A DNA stretch of 59,243 nt from Candidatus Cybelea sp. (GTDB lineage: Bacteria; Vulcanimicrobiota; Vulcanimicrobiia; Vulcanimicrobiales; Vulcanimicrobiaceae): contig DASXFZ010000045.1 of NCBI GenBank assembly GCA_036489315.1, forward strand, positions 1 through 59,243, read 5' to 3'. How positions within the stretch are numbered: position 1 is the first letter of the stretch; every line of letters begins with the position of its first letter. The notes below the pieces were generated by a model. That model made no database searches. It was not told where the DNA came from and saw only the letters and a list, made by a program, of their open reading frames with translations. A program made the translations under genes and the position numbers. Below, in pieces: positions 9,700 to 17,786 of this stretch.

Positions 9700-10734
9700 T
9701 TAGCGCTTCGCCGTGCTGAGCGTAGCTCCGGTCGGGTCTTGTTCCCCGGAGTACGTCCTTACCGGATTGCCGGCGTTGGGATACGACCAGATCAACGTGT
9801 TCATGCCGTCACCGTTGGGACCAATGACGTGCGTGGCTCGGCTCTTCTTCCCTTTCCCAACGCGAGGCAGCCAGAATTGCGCGACCTCATTTGCGCCGTT
9901 CAAGATCGTCATGCCAACTTCGGTGCCGCCGCTCCCGCTGATCGCGAACTGATAGATGACGCTCTGAAAATTGTGCTTGACCGCAACCTGATCGCCGACG
10001 GCCATGTATTGGCCGTCCCACTGCACGCCGCCGGGAAGGTAGATCGTCTCCGGGAGCGCGATATCGACGAACGATTTGCCTCCGGCGGGCAACTCGGCGA
10101 AGCCTGTTTCGCTCCCGTAGCTGAGCCCGTCGACGAAGAGATCGCCCTTATCGTCGTAGCCGCAATAGTAGTAGTAGTAGATGCTCGGATCCGTGTAGGA
10201 CACCGGCGATCCGCTGCCGTGCCGATAGATCGAAACGCCCCCCGCGCGCTCCGTGGCTCCCCAAAAGTTCGTGACCGCCAGATCGCCCGTGACCGGGTTG
10301 ACGGCGCAGCCGTTGACTCGGCCGTCCGGATCGTTCAACGTCTGCAAGGGCGTCGTTGCGCCGTGCGCGTACTCGATGACTTGGTGATTGCCGTCGCTCG
10401 TATCGTTGGTCACCCAGACGTTGCCTTTTTTATCGACGCACAAGCCCTCCGGATTGAAGAATCCGCTCAGCGTGCCCACCAGCTTCTTGGCGCGATACGT
10501 ATAAATGAAGACCTCTTGCGCCTCGAGATCCGAGACGTACAATAGAGCCTGCTTCTTTGCCTCGGGAAGCACCCACGACGAGGCGCGGTTCAAGTGGCCC
10601 AAAACGCGCGTTGCGCCGGCGAGCGCCGGACGCTGCGGTACGGGGCTCGAGGCTGTCGAGCATCCGGCAAGAATAGCGCAGCCGGCGCCGGCGGATAGGG
10701 CGTACCGAATCAAATCAAGACGACATTTTCTCAC
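9700..10734 (-). CDS. NHL/beta-propeller lipoprotein
   Basis: 344 residues. A signal peptide ends in the lipobox LAGC (Cys around residue 25), so the mature protein is lipid-anchored. The rest is a repetitive beta-propeller with units such as YVSDLEAQEVFIYT, GLCVDKKGNVWVTN, GCAVNPVTGDLAVTNF and GYDDKGDLFVDG, the pattern of NHL-like repeats. A run of five tyrosines (YYYYY) is encoded by a TAG-rich tract on the plus strand near 10165-10185. The ATG overlaps the stop of the upstream ATP-grasp gene by four bases (ATGA), so the pair is translationally coupled. Ligand or partner unknown. Lipid-anchored propellers of this type usually act as scaffolds or lyases; no catalytic residues are evident. 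Confidence 0.85.
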   Translation of the reverse strand: MRKCRLDLIRYALSAGAGCAILAGCSTASSPVPQRPALAGATRVLGHLNRASSWVLPEAKKQALLYVSDLEAQEVFIYTYRAKKLVGTLSGFFNPEGLCVDKKGNVWVTNDTSDGNHQVIEYAHGATTPLQTLNDPDGRVNGCAVNPVTGDLAVTNFWGATERAGGVSIYRHGSGSPVSYTDPSIYYYYYCGYDDKGDLFVDGLSYGSETGFAELPAGGKSFVDIALPETIYLPGGVQWDGQYMAVGDQVAVKHNFQSVIYQFAISGSGGTEVGMTILNGANEVAQFWLPRVGKGKKSRATHVIGPNGDGMNTLIWSYPNAGNPVRTYSGEQDPTGATLSTAKR

Positions 10735-11612
10735 GATAGAGCCTCCGTAAAAGCAGCAAGTTGTCGGATAACGGCGTCGGCGAGCGCGGCGCGGGCCGGC
10801 TCGTGAACGCCGAAATAGAGCGCGGGCTCGATGAGTTCGAGCTCGCTGACGCAGACGTTGTCGTCGTCGTCGCGCAGCAGGTCGACCCGCGCGTACAGTG
10901 TCGGAGCCGGGACCGCGTCGAGTGCCTTCAAGGCGATCGCGATCTCGTCGCCGGTCGCCTCGACGAGCGATGAGTCCGTGTCGCTAATTGCCAAGAGCGT
11001 GTCGAAGGGCTTCTTCACGATGGCGTGCGAGTAATGGCCGTCGATAAAGATCAGCGCCCGCTCGCCGTAGGCGAATACACCCTCTAAGTAGGGCTGTATC
11101 AGCATGTCGCACGTTTGGGCGAGGTGATCGAGCCTCGCCTGCGCCGCCGCAAACGACTTCGCACCGCGACGCACCAGCGAGACACCGTGCCCGGCCAGGC
11201 CCTTCGCCGGCTTGAGCACGAGATCGCGCCAGCCGCGCATCTCGGCGAGCGTCGCCAGGCTGCATCGCTCTCCGCGCGCGACCCACGCGGTCGGAACGAT
11301 CGGCACCCCGCGCTCTTGCAGAGCCCGCAGGTACGACTTGTCGGCGTTCCACTTAAGAAGGTGCGGGCCGTTCTGGAGCCGGGTAACCGCCGATGCTCGA
11401 TCGATCCACGAAACGAACTCGTCGTAGCGAACGTGGTAGTCCCAGGTCGAACGCAGTACGCACAGGGTTGAAGCGCTCCAGTCAGTCTGCGGCTCGCTCC
11501 AGACTTCGACCGAAACGTCGAGACCGCGCCGCTGCATCTCCCGCTGCAGAAGCCGGTCGTCCGGATCGAGATCGGGCACGAGGGCGCACGTGACCAGAGT
11601 ACAATCGGCCAT
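10731..11612 (-). CDS. ATP-grasp domain protein
   Basis: 293 residues from ATG 11612 (MADCTLV); an in-frame ATG at 11630 would add six residues and neither has a good Shine-Dalgarno. The fold is ATP-grasp: an N-terminal pre-ATP-grasp Rossmann-like part, then LLKWNADKSYLRALQERGVPIVPT, the nucleotide-binding LVLKPAKGLAGHGVSLV (around residues 130-147), MLIQPYLEGV, GERALIFIDGHYSH, and the metal-binding LYARVDLLRDDDD...VSELELIEP near the C-terminus. ATP-grasp enzymes ligate a carboxylate to an amine or thiol through an acyl phosphate. The closest general pattern is the glutathione-synthase/RimK-like group, but the substrate cannot be read. It leads a run with three secreted or propeller proteins and is coupled to the lipoprotein through ATGA. 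Confidence 0.88.
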   Translation of the reverse strand: MADCTLVTCALVPDLDPDDRLLQREMQRRGLDVSVEVWSEPQTDWSASTLCVLRSTWDYHVRYDEFVSWIDRASAVTRLQNGPHLLKWNADKSYLRALQERGVPIVPTAWVARGERCSLATLAEMRGWRDLVLKPAKGLAGHGVSLVRRGAKSFAAAQARLDHLAQTCDMLIQPYLEGVFAYGERALIFIDGHYSHAIVKKPFDTLLAISDTDSSLVEATGDEIAIALKALDAVPAPTLYARVDLLRDDDDNVCVSELELIEPALYFGVHEPARAALADAVIRQLAAFTEALS

Positions 11613-11699
11613 GCCCTTGCAGCGTACCATCGCCGCAGGGCCGGGAACAGAAGAGAGCTTGTGCGAAATTGGGCTTTCGCCTTGGAATAGGAGGGGACT

Positions 11700-12179
11700 T
11701 TGGCGCAGGGCCCTGGTTTTCACGCCCTCGACCGCGTCGATTGCTCGATTCTCGGCGAGCTGCAAAAAAACGGCCGCGGATCCTTCGCGGAGATCGGCAA
11801 AGCCGTCGGGCTATCGGCGACCAGCGTATCGGAGAGAGTTCGGCGCCTCGAACAAGTCGGCGTCATCGAGGGTTATTCGGTGCGCCTGTCTGCGGCGAAG
11901 TTAGGCTACCCGGTCATGGCGTTCATCTTGGCCCGCCCGAACGGACCAGATGCGCGTTTCGTCAAGGTCGCCGGCGAGCGCCCCGAGATCCTCGCGTGCC
12001 ATCGCGTTACGGGCGAATTCTCGTTCATCGCCCAAGCGGTCGTGCCCGACGTCGCGCACCTCGAGGCGCTTCTCAATCACTTGGAGCCGGCCGCGGTCCA
12101 CATCGTTACGCTCGTCGTGCTGTCGACGTCGTTCGACGGCCTCTCCATTTCGGTTACGGCGAACGGTCGCCGACCGTAG
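11700..12179 (+). CDS. Lrp/AsnC-family transcriptional regulator
   Basis: 159 residues. N-terminal helix-turn-helix: LDRVDCSILGELQKNGRGSF followed by GLSATSVSERVRRLEQVGVI (residues 9-58), the classic Lrp/AsnC arrangement. The C-terminal RAM-type ligand domain spans roughly residues 70-145. The start is TTG at 11700; AGGAGG (11689-11694) sits five bases upstream, which decides it. Family members bind an amino acid and oligomerise. It is divergent from the ATP-grasp gene (87-bp spacer), a plausible target. Its 3' end overlaps the convergent secreted-protein gene by 26 bp. Confidence 0.93.
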   Translation: MAQGPGFHALDRVDCSILGELQKNGRGSFAEIGKAVGLSATSVSERVRRLEQVGVIEGYSVRLSAAKLGYPVMAFILARPNGPDARFVKVAGERPEILACHRVTGEFSFIAQAVVPDVAHLEALLNHLEPAAVHIVTLVVLSTSFDGLSISVTANGRRP

Positions 12180-12759
12180 TCTCGTCGATTTTCGGCTGCT
12201 CGGGCAACGCAACGTCGACCGAGGCATTGTAGTTGATGTAGTGGACTTTGATCGTTTGATCCGGCAGTTGGATGGACGCGAATACGGGCAGATAGGTTGG
12301 CCCGATCCAGACCGTCGCGTCGTATGCGCCTGCTGCATCGTGGAGCAGGTAGCCGCGTAGCGTGGTACGGTCGATCCTCTTGCTGCCGAGGGACGTAATC
12401 GTAAAAAGCTTGTGAACGTCGGCGCTCGGCGGTCCGGCGAGGTTCCACGCCGCCGAAAGCAGCGCCTGATGCTGGGCGCCGTTCGGCGAACGTTTCCAAA
12501 CGCCGCCGACTCGTTTATCGTATTCGACGTTGCCCGCCAGCACGATTTGCGACGTACGCATCGTCACGTGATAGCGATTGGGTGAGGCGTACTCAACGGT
12601 CGCGAACTCGCCGGAGCTGTAACGCTGGACGGCGACGACCGACCGGACGTGTGAAAACGCTACGCGCATCGTGCTGATATCTGCATACGGATCGCCCGCT
12701 GCAAATGCTCTTGGCGCGGTTAGCGCGAGAGCGATGAGGATGAGTATGATGGAGCGCAT
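12154..12759 (-). CDS. Secreted protein, LolA/LppX-like
   Basis: 201 residues with a signal peptide (MRSIILILIALALTAPRAFA, cleavage near AFA/AG). The mature protein has strand-rich patterns such as GEFATVEYASPNRYHVTM and YDATVWIGPTYLPVFAS, typical of LolA/outer-membrane lipoprotein-sorting-like folds in which a hydrophobic groove binds a lipid. The family call is by pattern only. It may be paralogous to the protein at 9018-9659, although the sequences are clearly different. Its last 26 bases overlap the end of the Lrp/AsnC gene in antisense. ATG 12759 opens the signal peptide directly. Confidence 0.72.
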   Translation of the reverse strand: MRSIILILIALALTAPRAFAAGDPYADISTMRVAFSHVRSVVAVQRYSSGEFATVEYASPNRYHVTMRTSQIVLAGNVEYDKRVGGVWKRSPNGAQHQALLSAAWNLAGPPSADVHKLFTITSLGSKRIDRTTLRGYLLHDAAGAYDATVWIGPTYLPVFASIQLPDQTIKVHYINYNASVDVALPEQPKIDETTVGDRSP

Positions 12760-12879
12760 GGCTCGTGGCCTTTCTCCCTTGCCGCCCTTTGCGCGACGGC
12801 GAGAGACTTCTCTTACCCAAAACTCTGAGTTCGGGCTCGCTAGGTGGGAGAATGCTTTGGGCGGCGAACCTACGCCGCC

Positions 12880-13464
12880 GTGAAACTACAGATCGGGGTC
12901 ATGGGCTCCGCCGGCGGCGTTCTGACCAGCGGTGAGCTTGGGTTGGCCCAACGGCTGGGGCGCAATATCGCTCGCCGCGGCGCGCTGATCGTTACCGGGG
13001 CCAGCCCGGGGCTTCCTCACGCGGCCGTCTTAGGCGCGCACGAGGCGGGCGGCCAGAGTTTGGGAGTCTCGCCCGCGCACTCTCGCGAAGAGCACGTCGG
13101 CCTCTACGAATCGCCGCTCGAGCCCTACACCGCGATCGTCTTCACCGGCTCCGGACTCATGGGGCGTGAAGTCGACAACATCCACAGCTCCGACTTTGTG
13201 ATCTTCATCGGCGGACGCAGCGGAACGCTCGGCGAGTTCTCCATCGCCTTCGACGAAGGAAAGCTCATCGGCGTCCTGCGGGATTCGGGTGGAATCTCGA
13301 ACGAGTTTAAGGCAATCGCGCGCCTTTTCGGAAAGGCGACGGGCGCCGTCTTGATCGAGGATACCGACCCCGACGCGCTGATCGACCGCTGCGCGGAGCA
13401 GTATGCCGGCGCAGGACGCCCAAGTGCGATTGCCTTCTCGAGCGTGATGACGTGGCTGAGCTGA
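12880..13464 (+). CDS. LOG-family (SLOG superfamily) protein
   Basis: 194 residues from GTG 12880 (KLQIGVMGSAG follows); an in-frame ATG at 12844 would add 12 unlikely residues. Rossmann-like with GVMGSAGG near the N-terminus and IGGRSGTLGEFSIAFDEGK (around residues 108-126), which is the GGxGTxxE signature of LOG/lysine-decarboxylase-like proteins. Characterised LOG members hydrolyse cytokinin ribotides or AMP-type nucleotides; other SLOG proteins sense nucleotides. The exact ligand is unknown. Its 3' end overlaps the start of the beta-CASP metallo-hydrolase by 13 bases, indicating co-translation. Upstream is a divergent secreted-protein gene. Confidence 0.85.
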   Translation: MKLQIGVMGSAGGVLTSGELGLAQRLGRNIARRGALIVTGASPGLPHAAVLGAHEAGGQSLGVSPAHSREEHVGLYESPLEPYTAIVFTGSGLMGREVDNIHSSDFVIFIGGRSGTLGEFSIAFDEGKLIGVLRDSGGISNEFKAIARLFGKATGAVLIEDTDPDALIDRCAEQYAGAGRPSAIAFSSVMTWLS

Positions 13465-14804
13465 CCTTCGTCGGCGCGGCCGGAACCGTCACCGGCAGCA
13501 AGCACCTCGTCACCATCGACGGCCGTCATCTATTCGTCGATTGCGGGCTCTTTCAAGGGCCGCCCCAGGTCGAAGCGCTCAACCACGCTCCTTTACCGGT
13601 CCCCGCCGCCGAGATGGACGGCGTCGTCATCACGCACGGCCACCTCGACCACATCGGATATCTTCCAAAGCTCGTGCGCGACGGCTTCAAAGGCCCGATC
13701 TATTGTACGCCCGCGACCGCCGACGTGGCGGCGATCGTTCTCGAAGACGCGGCGCACCTCCAGCGGCACATGCACGACCGCGGATTTCACCGCGAGCGGT
13801 CGCATAATCTCACGCCTTTTTTTACCGAGCGCGACGTCGCAGAAGCGCTTTCGCAAATCAAGCGGGTGCCGCTCGAGACCGATTTCAATCTTTGCGGCGC
13901 AACGCTGCGCTACCACTACGCGGGCCACATCATCGGGGCGGCCTTCGTTGAGCTTCGAACCGGCGGACGCCGCGCGATCTTCTCCGGGGATCTCGGCCGG
14001 TACAACTCCGCGCTGCTCTACGATCCGGCACCGCTCGACGGCGCGGATACCGTCGTATGCGAAGCAACCTACGGCGACCGGCCGCATCCATCCGATACGC
14101 TCGACGCATTCAAAGCGACGCTTCTCAGCGGAATCGCACGCGGCGGCCCGATCGTTATCCCAACCTTCGCGGTCGAACGCGCGCAAGATCTGCTCTTCAC
14201 GATCGGACGCCTTCAGGGAGATGATCCAACGATCGCGCAGGTGGGAGTTCACCTCGACAGCCCCATGGCAATCAAGGTCGACGCGGTTTTCGAACACCAC
14301 CGCGAGGCCTACCGGCAAATTCCCGAGCGGCCGGACGCCCCGTTCGGCTGCCGGAACCTGACGATTCACGTCACCAACGAGGAATCGCGCCGGCTGAACT
14401 CGCTGCACGGACCCGCGATCATTCTCGCGTCCAGCGGCATGGCCAGCGGCGGGCGTATCCTCTACCATTTACACCGGCATCTCTCGAATCCGCACGCGAC
14501 GATCGTCTTCCCCGGTTACCAAGTTACGGGAACACCGGGGCGACTGCTGATCGACGGGGCGCGGACCATCCGCATTTTGGGCGACGAACTTTGCGTACGC
14601 AGCGCGATCGTTCCGCTTTCGGGTTTCAGTGCGCACGCCGGGCAGGACGAGATCTTGCGGTGGCTCGCGCTCCTGCGCTCGAGTTCTACCCAGATCTACC
14701 TCGTCCACGCGGAGCCGGCGGGTGCCCAGGGCTTGGCGGGCGCGCTTCACGCGGGCGGATTTGCGGCCGCCGTGGCGCGACGCGGGGTGACCGTTAAGCT
14801 CTAG
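13452..14804 (+). CDS. Metallo-beta-lactamase/beta-CASP RNA-processing-type hydrolase
   Basis: 450 residues, typical for the CPSF-73/YSH1-like bacterial family. GTVTGSKHLV (residues 11-20) is the usual opening. The zinc motif HxHxDH is THGHLDHIG with His62, His64, Asp66 and His67. Further ligands are in HYAGHIIGAAF and FSGDLGR, and beta-CASP motifs in PTFAVERAQDLL, SSGMASGGRI, FPGYQVTGTPGR and SGFSAHAGQ. The family consists of zinc nucleases acting on RNA (endo- or 5'-exonucleolytic) or sometimes DNA. The GTG start (13452) lies inside the end of the LOG gene. It is convergent with the HPF-like gene, with an 11-bp gap. The nucleic-acid substrate is not readable. Confidence 0.93.
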   Translation: MAELTFVGAAGTVTGSKHLVTIDGRHLFVDCGLFQGPPQVEALNHAPLPVPAAEMDGVVITHGHLDHIGYLPKLVRDGFKGPIYCTPATADVAAIVLEDAAHLQRHMHDRGFHRERSHNLTPFFTERDVAEALSQIKRVPLETDFNLCGATLRYHYAGHIIGAAFVELRTGGRRAIFSGDLGRYNSALLYDPAPLDGADTVVCEATYGDRPHPSDTLDAFKATLLSGIARGGPIVIPTFAVERAQDLLFTIGRLQGDDPTIAQVGVHLDSPMAIKVDAVFEHHREAYRQIPERPDAPFGCRNLTIHVTNEESRRLNSLHGPAIILASSGMASGGRILYHLHRHLSNPHATIVFPGYQVTGTPGRLLIDGARTIRILGDELCVRSAIVPLSGFSAHAGQDEILRWLALLRSSSTQIYLVHAEPAGAQGLAGALHAGGFAAAVARRGVTVKL

Positions 14805-14815
14805 GGCCTGAAGGT

Positions 14816-15127
14816 TTACGTTCCCTTCAGCCGCGTTGCGTAGTCCTGCAGCCGGCGCCGAGCCCGGCGAAACGCATCGCGGACGGCGACCCTGGAATCC
14901 CTTTCCAGTGTATCTGTCAAGAGTTCGTTGCCGGGCACGCCGAGGTCGATGCGCACGCGAAACGGCGCGGCTTCGCGCATATGACGCGGCTCCCGCTCGA
15001 CAAGGACCCGACAGCTCGTGATCCTTGCGAAGAAATGCTCGAGCTTCGCACCCTCTTTGTGAATGAGCCGGCGAAGCGCGCCCGATGGGCTGACTCCCCG
15101 GTAGGTAATCTGGAGCGGTAGTTCCAT
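14816..15127 (-). CDS. HPF/RaiA-family ribosome-associated protein
   Basis: 103 residues: MELPLQITYRGVSPSGALRR at the N-terminus, then a beta-alpha-beta-beta-beta-alpha pattern including HFFARITSCRVLVEREP and RVRIDLGVPGNELL, and a basic C-terminal helix (RDAFRRARRRLQDYATRLK). This matches the short hibernation-promoting-factor type that binds the 30S decoding/mRNA channel and inactivates ribosomes in stasis. Family knowledge supports a role in stationary phase; no regulatory site is visible here. The N-terminal half is more divergent than canonical HPF, and some relatives are annotated only as ribosome-associated translation inhibitors. Confidence 0.8.
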   Translation of the reverse strand: MELPLQITYRGVSPSGALRRLIHKEGAKLEHFFARITSCRVLVEREPRHMREAAPFRVRIDLGVPGNELLTDTLERDSRVAVRDAFRRARRRLQDYATRLKGT

Positions 15128-15206
15128 GCCCAGAGTTTACGCCCTTAAAATAAGAAATGCCAGGGACGCGCCTTTTGCGCAGCGAGATGGGCGGCCGGCC
15201 GACCGC

Positions 15207-17786
15207 TTAGAGCTCGACGCTGATGTGATTGCCGCAGTTGGGAATGTGCTTCATGCGCATGCGGGCGGCCAACTGTTGGACGATGAACAGCCCCCGTCCC
15301 AGCTCGGCGAAGTCGTCATCGGGCAAGTGCGCCTGCGTTAGACTGAAGGCCGAGCCGGAGTCGATGACGTGCAGGGTGGCGGACTCGCCGCCGGCGTCGA
15401 ACGAAACCTCGACCGGACCAGGAGCGTGGCGAACGACGTTACCGAGCAGCTCGCCGAAGACCAGCTCCGTCCGATCGACGAGGTCGTCGTCCTGCCCAGC
15501 TTGATGGAGAAACTGGACGAATTGCGCTCGCGCGTCAACCGCCGCCCGCGCATCCTCCGCGGCGAACGTCCAGGCCGGCGGCCGGCCGATCGACACGCTC
15601 AGAATCGCAACGTCATCGTGAACGTGTGGCGGCAAGCACGCGCGCGCGACGAGCTTTGCGGGAGCAACCGAGGCGGACAGAACGCCGCTGTTAACGACCT
15701 CGCGCAGCAAGCGCTCCCCCTCGCTCAAGTTGCGCGTCGCTTCGATCAGCCCATCGGTGAAGAGCATGATCACGTCGCCGTCACGCAATTCCATCGAGAC
15801 GCTTTTCTCGGCCGCTGCGAAGCTGCGCAGGCCCAGCGGAAGTCCCGAAGCCTGCAGTTCGATCGACGCGCCGTCTCTCCAAAGCAGCGGCCGCGGATGT
15901 CCGGCGTTGGCGAAGCGGATCGTGCGCCGATCGGGGCTGACGATCGCCACAAAGGCCGTGACGATCGCATCCGGGTAGCGCTTTCGCAAAAACCACTCCG
16001 CCGAATCGAGAATCTTGGTGGGGTCGCTCTCGTGCAGCGGCGCCATGCCCATCGCGTGTCTAACCTTGCTCATTATTGCGGCGGCCTGGATTCCGCGGCC
16101 GGTTACGTCGCCGACGCTCACCACGACCGAACCGTCATCGAGTTCGATCGCGTCGTACCAATCGCCGCCGACGTCGCCTTCGTCGCCTGCAGGCGAATAA
16201 ACGGCGTCAAACCGCAAATTCTCAACTCGTGGTATCAACGTCGGAAGAGATGCCTGCTGGAGCGTCGTCGCGATCTTACGTTCGCGCTCGAGCGTTTCGA
16301 CCTGCTCGACCGCCACCGAGGCGCGCGCCGCTATCTCTTCGAGCAGCACGACGTCGTCGGGCTCAAATGGCCGGTCGGAATAGTATGCGACCAGCGCGCC
16401 GTACGTCGTCTTACCCGCGTAGAGCGGAACGATCACGCTCGACCTCACCGAAAGCGCATCGATCTCGTCGGAAAGGTATGGCCAGGCGCGCTCTCGCATG
16501 AAGCCCGGCTGCTCGTCACGGAATACGACGGTCTCTCGCCGTCTCAGCCGCTCGACAAGGTCGCGCTCCGGCGCGAGGCGCAGGATGCGCTTCCCCCGCA
16601 GCGCCGCGACGATCGCGTTGACCTTGGGCTTGCGATGCACCATGACTTCGGTACGCAGCGCGTCGTCCCGCACGCGAAGGATCGCGCCGGCGTCGGCAAT
16701 TTCGAGCGCGATCATCTTTGCGACGCGGCTCATCGCCTTCCAGGGAGCCGGACTCTCGAAGAACAGCTTGTTGACGCGACTGGTAAAGCGCAGCTGCTCG
16801 GCGATACGCCGTTCGGCCTTGAGCATACGGGTGTTTGCGATCGCGGTCGCGGCGCGCGTAGCGATCGCGCCGGCGATTTCGAGGTCGCTTCCATCGAAAA
16901 GGCGCCCGGATTCGGCCGAGATCATCGTCAGCGCCCCTAACACCTTGCCTTCGAGCGTTGCCAAAGGGATGATCATGCACGAGCGCATTTCCAGCGAGCG
17001 CAGCAGGCGCAGGTGTTCCTCGTCACGCGCACCCGCCACGAGCTGATCGTCGGTTATGCGCTCGAAGAGCGCAGGCCGGTTCTCCTCGATCGAAGCAAAC
17101 AGCGCATCGCCGGGGCGAGGTGGATAGCGATCGCGATATTGCTGCACGAATACGACGCGATCCCGATCGCGATGTTCGAAGGCAATCGTATCGAACGCGT
17201 CGCCCTCGGCTAACGTCACGAAACACCAGTCGGCAAAACGCTCGATCGCCACACGCGCCAACGCCTTACATATCTCGTCGGCTTCGCTGGGGGCGGCCAG
17301 CACGTTGCCCGCCTGAACCATGAAGCTCAAACTATCGCGCGCCCGCCTCTGCGCGTCGACGTCGGTTGCCGTACCGATCCACCGCGAGACCTTGCCGTCC
17401 TGCGCGAAGAGCGGGACGGCACGGCAGAGAAACCAGCGATAACCGCCGTCGGCGCCGCGACGCAGACGAAACTCTCCTTCGTACGGAGTGCCCGACTCGA
17501 TCGCTTCGGTCCACCGGTTCCACGTTTCGTCGACGTCGTCGCCGTGCACGATGCCGACATACTCTCCGCGGCGGCGGAATTCGTCGAGGTCGACCCCGGT
17601 GTAGTCGATCCAGCGCTGATTGAAGTAATCGATCTTTCCGTCGCCGCCGGCCGTCCAGACCAACTGCGGCATAGCCTCGGCGATCGTTCGGAAATCGTCG
17701 CGCAAACGCTCGGCCGCGAGCAGCGCATCGGACGTCGTCCCGGTCGTCGCTCGTTGGCCGGAGCCGGCCCGCTTGCGCTCAGTCAT
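15207..17786 (-). CDS. PAS-GAF-GAF-PP2C (SpoIIE/RsbU) phosphatase with C-terminal HATPase
   Basis: 859 residues, cytoplasmic, with no membrane segment. Order: PAS with PAC-like end (about 30-150; AEAMPQLVWTAGGDGKIDYF, YRWFLCRAVPLF), GAF 1 (about 160-320), GAF 2 (about 330-500), SpoIIE/PP2C phosphatase (about 510-725; AGDEGDVGGDWYDAIELDDG, VGDVTGRGIQAA, FANAGHPRPLL, LFTDGLIEA), and a GHKL HATPase_c2 (about 735-859; ELVFGELLGNVVRHAPG, then GRGLFIVQQLA). The phosphatase and anti-sigma-kinase halves of a partner-switching module are thus in one chain. In known systems an RsbU-type phosphatase acts on a phosphorylated STAS anti-antagonist and the HATPase phosphorylates or binds it. No STAS or sigma gene is in this window. 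It is last in a run after an MFS transporter and a phosphoesterase, whose gene overlaps this start by 8 bp. Confidence 0.93.
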   Translation of the reverse strand: MTERKRAGSGQRATTGTTSDALLAAERLRDDFRTIAEAMPQLVWTAGGDGKIDYFNQRWIDYTGVDLDEFRRRGEYVGIVHGDDVDETWNRWTEAIESGTPYEGEFRLRRGADGGYRWFLCRAVPLFAQDGKVSRWIGTATDVDAQRRARDSLSFMVQAGNVLAAPSEADEICKALARVAIERFADWCFVTLAEGDAFDTIAFEHRDRDRVVFVQQYRDRYPPRPGDALFASIEENRPALFERITDDQLVAGARDEEHLRLLRSLEMRSCMIIPLATLEGKVLGALTMISAESGRLFDGSDLEIAGAIATRAATAIANTRMLKAERRIAEQLRFTSRVNKLFFESPAPWKAMSRVAKMIALEIADAGAILRVRDDALRTEVMVHRKPKVNAIVAALRGKRILRLAPERDLVERLRRRETVVFRDEQPGFMRERAWPYLSDEIDALSVRSSVIVPLYAGKTTYGALVAYYSDRPFEPDDVVLLEEIAARASVAVEQVETLERERKIATTLQQASLPTLIPRVENLRFDAVYSPAGDEGDVGGDWYDAIELDDGSVVVSVGDVTGRGIQAAAIMSKVRHAMGMAPLHESDPTKILDSAEWFLRKRYPDAIVTAFVAIVSPDRRTIRFANAGHPRPLLWRDGASIELQASGLPLGLRSFAAAEKSVSMELRDGDVIMLFTDGLIEATRNLSEGERLLREVVNSGVLSASVAPAKLVARACLPPHVHDDVAILSVSIGRPPAWTFAAEDARAAVDARAQFVQFLHQAGQDDDLVDRTELVFGELLGNVVRHAPGPVEVSFDAGGESATLHVIDSGSAFSLTQAHLPDDDFAELGRGLFIVQQLAARMRMKHIPNCGNHISVEL

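Noticed and set aside
10160-10190. Tandem TAG triplets as a possible microsatellite element
   Set aside because: They only encode a run of Tyr in the lipoprotein on the other strand. Too short to be a separate feature.
9535-10545. A 336-codon plus-strand frame
   Set aside because: Antisense to the NHL lipoprotein gene, no domain pattern.
15369-16940. A 523-codon plus-strand frame
   Set aside because: Antisense to the PAS-PP2C-HATPase gene, which has full domain support.
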